NCBI GenBank assembly: GCA_013813945.1
Contig: JACCQV010000769.1
Location: forward strand, 1 to 9,444
Reading direction: 5' to 3'
Source of the DNA: Deltaproteobacteria bacterium
GTDB taxonomy: Bacteria > Myxococcota_A > Polyangia > Haliangiales > Haliangiaceae
Length of the DNA stretch: 9,444 nucleotides
This document shows positions 6,047-9,444 of this stretch, piece after piece; the first letter of the stretch is position 1, and each line of letters opens with the position of its first letter. Under the pieces are notes generated by a model. The model saw only the letters and a list, made by a program, of their open reading frames with translations, did not search any database and was not told where the DNA came from. The position numbers were made by a program, and so were the translations under genes.

Positions 6047-7386
6047 CCGCGATCCGTCGAGTCACCGAGATTCCCGGCCCCAAGAGCCGCGCGCTGCTCG
6101 AGCGGCGCGCCGCAGCGGTTGCACGCGGGCTCGCGAAATCGACCGACGTGGTGGTCGACAGCGCGGACGGTGCACTCGTTCACGACGTCGACGGCAACAC
6201 CCTCCTCGATCTCGCCGGCGGTATCGGCATGGTTGCCGCCGGTCACTGTCCGCCGTCCGTGGTCACCGCGATCGAGGCGCAAGCTCGACGCCTGCTTCAT
6301 CCGTGTGCGCTGGTGACGACGTACGAGCCCTACATCGCACTGTGCGAGCTCCTCAACGAGGTCACGCCCGGCGCCTTCGCGAAGAAGACGCTGCTCGCGA
6401 ACAGTGGAGCGGAGGCCGTCGAGAACGCCGTGAAGATCGCGCGGGCGTTCACCAAACGCTCCGGCGTGCTGTGCTTCGAAGGCGGGTACCACGGGCGCAC
6501 GCTGCTCACGCTCAGCCTGACGAGCAAGTACGGCCTGTTCAAGCAAGGGTTCGGTCCGTTCGCGCCCGAGGTCTACCGGATCGCGGCGCCCGAGCCCTAT
6601 CGTCGGCCGGCTGGAATGTCGGAGCACGACCACGTCGAATCGTGCGTGGTCGCACTCGAGCGCGCGCTGATCGCACAGGTCGATCCAGCCGCGCTCGCCG
6701 CGATCATCATCGAGCCCGTCCAGGGCGAGGCTGGGTTCATCCCGATGCCGGTGCGGTTTCTGCGTCGGATCCGCGAGCTCTGCACGCAGCACGGGATCGT
6801 GATGATCGCCGACGAAGTCCAGACCGGCTTTGGCCGCACGGGCACGATGTTCGCGATCGAACAGGCCGGAATCGAGCCTGACATCATCACGATGGCGAAG
6901 GCGCTCGGAGCCGGCCTGCCGATCAGCGCGACCACGGGGCGCGCCGAGATCATGGACGCGCCGCACCTCGGTGGCGTCGGTGGCACCTACGGCGGCAGCC
7001 CCGTCGCATGTGCGGCCGCGCTCGAAACGGTGCACCTGATCCGGCAACCCGGGTTCCTTGCGCACGCCCGCACGCTCGGCGAGACAATGCGCCGCGAGCT
7101 CGAACGCATGCAGGCATCCTCGCAGCTGATCGGCGATGTGCGCGGGCTGGGTCCTATGATGTTGATCGAGCTCGTGACGGACCGCGTCGCGAAGACACCG
7201 GCACCGACCCATGCGGTCGGCGTGATCAAGCGCTCGGTCGCAAACGGAGTGATCCTGATTCGCGCCGGCCTGTACTCGAACTGCGTGCGGTTCATGCCGC
7301 CGCTCGCGATCACCGAAGAGCAGCTGCTCGAGGGTCTCGCCGTCGTTGAAGCGTCACTACGTGATGTCGAGGAGCACGGGCCATGA
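6043..7386 (+). CDS. gabT: Class III PLP aminotransferase, probable 4-aminobutyrate aminotransferase
   Basis: The protein has 447 residues, close to the usual GabT length, and all hallmarks of class III aminotransferases. These are the phosphate-binding NSGAEA (120-125), GGYHGRT (147-153), EPVQGEAG, the Asp257 that pairs with the pyridine nitrogen in IADEVQTGFGRTG, and the Schiff-base Lys286 in TMAKALGAGLPISA. The segment GGVGGTYGGSPVACAAAL is GabT-like. The expected reaction is GABA + 2-oxoglutarate to succinate semialdehyde + glutamate in the cytoplasm; related omega-amino acids such as 5-aminovalerate or N-acyl diamines cannot be excluded. ATG 6043 overlaps the previous stop by 4 bases (ATGA), with GAGG at 6034-6037, five bases upstream. 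Followed directly by an aldehyde dehydrogenase, the usual partner that removes the semialdehyde. Confidence 0.9.
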   Translation: MTAIRRVTEIPGPKSRALLERRAAAVARGLAKSTDVVVDSADGALVHDVDGNTLLDLAGGIGMVAAGHCPPSVVTAIEAQARRLLHPCALVTTYEPYIALCELLNEVTPGAFAKKTLLANSGAEAVENAVKIARAFTKRSGVLCFEGGYHGRTLLTLSLTSKYGLFKQGFGPFAPEVYRIAAPEPYRRPAGMSEHDHVESCVVALERALIAQVDPAALAAIIIEPVQGEAGFIPMPVRFLRRIRELCTQHGIVMIADEVQTGFGRTGTMFAIEQAGIEPDIITMAKALGAGLPISATTGRAEIMDAPHLGGVGGTYGGSPVACAAALETVHLIRQPGFLAHARTLGETMRRELERMQASSQLIGDVRGLGPMMLIELVTDRVAKTPAPTHAVGVIKRSVANGVILIRAGLYSNCVRFMPPLAITEEQLLEGLAVVEASLRDVEEHGP

Positions 7387-8795
7387 CGACCACCGGCGCT
7401 GCACAGTTCATCGATGGAGCATGGGTCGACGCGGACGGTGGTGGCCGCTGGGATGTGATCGATCCCGCGACCGAGCAGATCGTCGCGAACGTTCCATTCG
7501 GCGGTGCCGCGGACGTGGATCGCGCGATCGATGCGGCACACCGTGCGTTCCCCGCGTGGCGGGCTCGCACCCCGTACGACCGCGGCGCGATTCTCCGGCG
7601 CGCGGCGGACCTGATGCGCGCCCGTGCCGAACAGCTCGCGGAGCTGACCGTGCGCGAAGCCGGGAAGCCACTCGCCGAGGCAGTCGGCGAATGGCGGGTT
7701 TCCGCTGACCTGTTCGAGTGGTTTGCCGAGGAGGGCAAGCGCGTTCACGGCTACACGCTTCCGTCGCGCGTCGCTACCAAGCGCGTGATGGTGCTCAAGG
7801 AGCCGATCGGCGTCGTCGGTGTGATCACGGCGTGGAACTTCCCCGCGTACAACCCGGCACGCGCGGTCGCCGCGGCCCTCGCCGCCGGGTGCACGGTCGT
7901 GATGCGGCCCTCCGAGCTGACCCCGCTGTCGGGCATGGCGATCGCCGCGATCTTGCAGGAGGCCGGGCTGCCGGCCGGTGCCCTCGATCTCGTCAATGGG
8001 GAGCCCGCGGCGATGGGTCAGGCGATGCTCGACCATCCTCACCTGCGCAAGATCAGCTTCACCGGCAGCGTCGGCGTCGGCAAGCTACTGATGGACGGCG
8101 CGTCGCGCACGATGACGCGACTCTCCCTCGAGCTCGGCGGCAACGCCCCGGTGCTGGTGTTGCCCGACGCGAATCTCGAAGCAGTCGCGCGAGGCGCGGT
8201 CGCGGCGAAGTTCCGCAACGCCGGCCAGGTCTGCGTCTCGCCGCAACGGTTCTTTGTCGAACGCCAGCACGTCCGCGCGTTCGAGGAGGTCGTCGTCGAC
8301 GAGGTGCGCAAGACGCGAATCGGTCCGCTGATCAGCGAGCGTCACCGCGAGCGTGTCGAAGCGTTGATCGCCTCGGCCGTGTCGGCAGGCGCGACGATCC
8401 GGACCGGAGGTGTGCGTCCAGCGGGCCCCGGGTTCTTCCTCGAGCCGACAGTGCTCGGTGGGGTCGGACCCACGATGCCCGCATCGGCGGAAGAAATCTT
8501 CGGACCGCTGTTTGCGGTGACTGCGTTCGATCAAGTCGACGCGGCGATCGATGCCGCGAACCGCACACGCTACGGGCTGGCCGCGTACGTGTTCACCAAC
8601 GATCTACCAGCGGCGATGAGGGCGTACGAGCGTCTCGACTTCGGCATGATCGGCATCAATGATTGGTCGCCGCAGGCCACCGAAGCGCCGTTCTCCGGCC
8701 GCAAGGACAGCGGGATGGGTCACGAGTCCGGGCACGAAGGTCTCCTCGAGAACCTGGAGACCAAGCTCGTCAGCTTCGGCAACGTCGCGCCCTGA
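7383..8795 (+). CDS. gabD: NAD(P)-dependent aldehyde dehydrogenase, probable succinate-semialdehyde dehydrogenase
   Basis: The 470-residue protein shows the aldehyde dehydrogenase order: TAWNFPAYNPAR with Asn152, cofactor loop VVMRPSELTPLSG, FTGSVGVGK, general base Glu250 in LELGG, catalytic Cys284 in GQVCVSPQRF, and EIFGPL (Glu371). The C-terminus WSPQATEAPFSGRKDSG and HEGLLENLETK is typical of succinate-semialdehyde dehydrogenases. Expected role: oxidation of the semialdehyde made by the preceding transaminase to succinate, or of the aldehyde made by the downstream oxidase. Two oddities: Arg175 replaces the usual Lys of the KPSE cofactor loop, and the stretch between Phe300 and GPLI (314-317) is about ten residues shorter than in E. 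coli GabD, losing the customary GDG-type loop. ATG 7383 overlaps the gabT stop by 4 bases, with GAGGAG at 7369-7374. Confidence 0.9.
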   Translation: MTTTGAAQFIDGAWVDADGGGRWDVIDPATEQIVANVPFGGAADVDRAIDAAHRAFPAWRARTPYDRGAILRRAADLMRARAEQLAELTVREAGKPLAEAVGEWRVSADLFEWFAEEGKRVHGYTLPSRVATKRVMVLKEPIGVVGVITAWNFPAYNPARAVAAALAAGCTVVMRPSELTPLSGMAIAAILQEAGLPAGALDLVNGEPAAMGQAMLDHPHLRKISFTGSVGVGKLLMDGASRTMTRLSLELGGNAPVLVLPDANLEAVARGAVAAKFRNAGQVCVSPQRFFVERQHVRAFEEVVVDEVRKTRIGPLISERHRERVEALIASAVSAGATIRTGGVRPAGPGFFLEPTVLGGVGPTMPASAEEIFGPLFAVTAFDQVDAAIDAANRTRYGLAAYVFTNDLPAAMRAYERLDFGMIGINDWSPQATEAPFSGRKDSGMGHESGHEGLLENLETKLVSFGNVAP

Positions 8796-8797
8796 AC

Positions 8798-9444
8798 ATG
8801 GACCGCGCGTTCGACGACAACACGGCGGTCTGGCTGCACGGGGCGCCGGCTGACGAGCCCGCACCGCCGCTCACGCGCGATCTCGACGTCGATGTCGCGA
8901 TCATCGGCGGTGGGTTCACCGGTGTCTCGACTGCGTATCACCTGAGCCGCCGGTTCCCCGATCGCAGCATTGTTCTCCTCGAGGCGAAGCGGCTCGCAAA
9001 TGGAGCGAGCGGCCGCAACGGCGGTCTGATGCTCAACGGGATCTCGGTGCTCGAGGATGATCCCGACATCCTCGCCCGCGAGCACGCCGTGACGCGCGCC
9101 GCGATCGACGAAGTCGAGGCCCTGATCCGCGAGCACAACCTCGACGTTCGATTCCGGCGTACTGGCTGCTACCAGATCGCGACCAGCCAGCGGTCGGCGG
9201 AAGCGGCGCATGCACTCGTCGAGCAGCTGGCGACGCGCGGCCTCCCGCTCGAGTTCATCCCGGCCGCGAAGCTCGAGCACGTGCGCGGCGCGTATGGCGC
9301 GGTGCTCGATCCTACCGAGGGCCTGCTCGTCGGTACCGATCTGATCCGCGCGATGCGCCCCCTGCTGGTCGCACAAGGCGTCCAGATCTACGAGTCGACG
9401 CCCGTCCTCCGCGTCCGTGAGGGTGCGACCGTCGAGCTCACGAC
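8798..9444 (+). CDS. FAD-dependent amine oxidoreductase, DAO family, PuuB/OrdL-like (3' end outside window)
   Basis: ATG 8798 begins two bases after the gabD stop, and the frame stays open to the right edge (215 codons visible). The N-terminus fits a DAO-family flavoprotein: a roughly 30-residue lead, a Rossmann FAD site VAIIGGGFTGVSTAYHL (Gly37, Gly39, Gly42), Glu62 at the end of the second strand, and ASGRNGG (70-76), the flavin-contacting motif seen in OrdL/PuuB-type oxidases. These enzymes oxidise secondary or N-substituted amines, such as gamma-glutamylputrescine, to aldehydes with release of the amine or with O2 as acceptor. With gabT and gabD upstream, oxidation of an N-acylated or free diamine is a sensible hypothesis. 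Glycine/sarcosine oxidase-type substrates remain possible. No separate ribosome-binding site is obvious, so translation probably depends on the upstream gene. Confidence 0.85.
   Translation, partial: MDRAFDDNTAVWLHGAPADEPAPPLTRDLDVDVAIIGGGFTGVSTAYHLSRRFPDRSIVLLEAKRLANGASGRNGGLMLNGISVLEDDPDILAREHAVTRAAIDEVEALIREHNLDVRFRRTGCYQIATSQRSAEAAHALVEQLATRGLPLEFIPAAKLEHVRGAYGAVLDPTEGLLVGTDLIRAMRPLLVAQGVQIYESTPVLRVREGATVELT

Noticed and set aside
5995..7212. 405-codon minus-strand open frame opposite the aminotransferase gene
   Set aside because: It is an Arg/His/Asp-rich antisense shadow of a gene with all class III aminotransferase motifs.

Overview
The window is GC-rich, with G or C at most third codon positions. 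It is densely packed bacterial DNA with no tRNA, rRNA, CRISPR array or insertion sequence that I can see. A PEGA-domain membrane protein, cysteine-rich lipoproteins, a MauG-type di-haem cytochrome and orphan secreted proteins together suggest Myxococcota or a similar large-genome delta-lineage bacterium. This is an inference from gene style, not a measured assignment.

Left part (1-3761), miscellaneous envelope and unknown genes. It opens with the C-terminal end of a MauG/cytochrome c peroxidase-like protein. A minus-strand protein with an eight-cysteine cluster follows, its stop codon one base from the cytochrome's. Next is a plus-strand PEGA-domain protein with one membrane segment, whose proline-rich N-terminus seems to lie in another frame (apparent frameshift near 1332-1412). 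It faces a minus-strand lipoprotein, again with a one-base gap between stop codons. A 326-base divergent gap with several dyad elements separates the lipoprotein from a small secreted protein with a TPR-like helix.

Right part (3840-9444), a tight five-gene plus-strand operon continuing off the window: (1) a GNAT-nitrilase fusion of the B. subtilis YhcX type, (2) a stand-alone GNAT homologous to the fusion's N-terminal domain, (3) a GabT-like class III aminotransferase, (4) a GabD-like aldehyde dehydrogenase, (5) a PuuB/OrdL-like FAD-dependent amine oxidoreductase (partial). Genes 1-4 overlap by 4 bases at each junction and gene 5 starts 2 bases after gene 4, so they are very likely co-transcribed and translationally coupled. 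Oxidase, aldehyde dehydrogenase and transaminase are the enzyme types of putrescine/GABA catabolism. The paired acyltransferase and amidohydrolase modules suggest an N-acyl-protected amine route analogous to the gamma-glutamyl (Puu) pathway; that is inference.

The most unusual point is the fusion protein. Its nitrilase domain keeps the catalytic Glu and Lys but has Gly where the nucleophilic Cys belongs, and its GNAT acetyl-CoA loop is non-canonical, whereas the neighbouring stand-alone GNAT has an intact loop. It may be a pseudoenzyme or scaffold working with the active GNAT, or the site may hold a one-base error.
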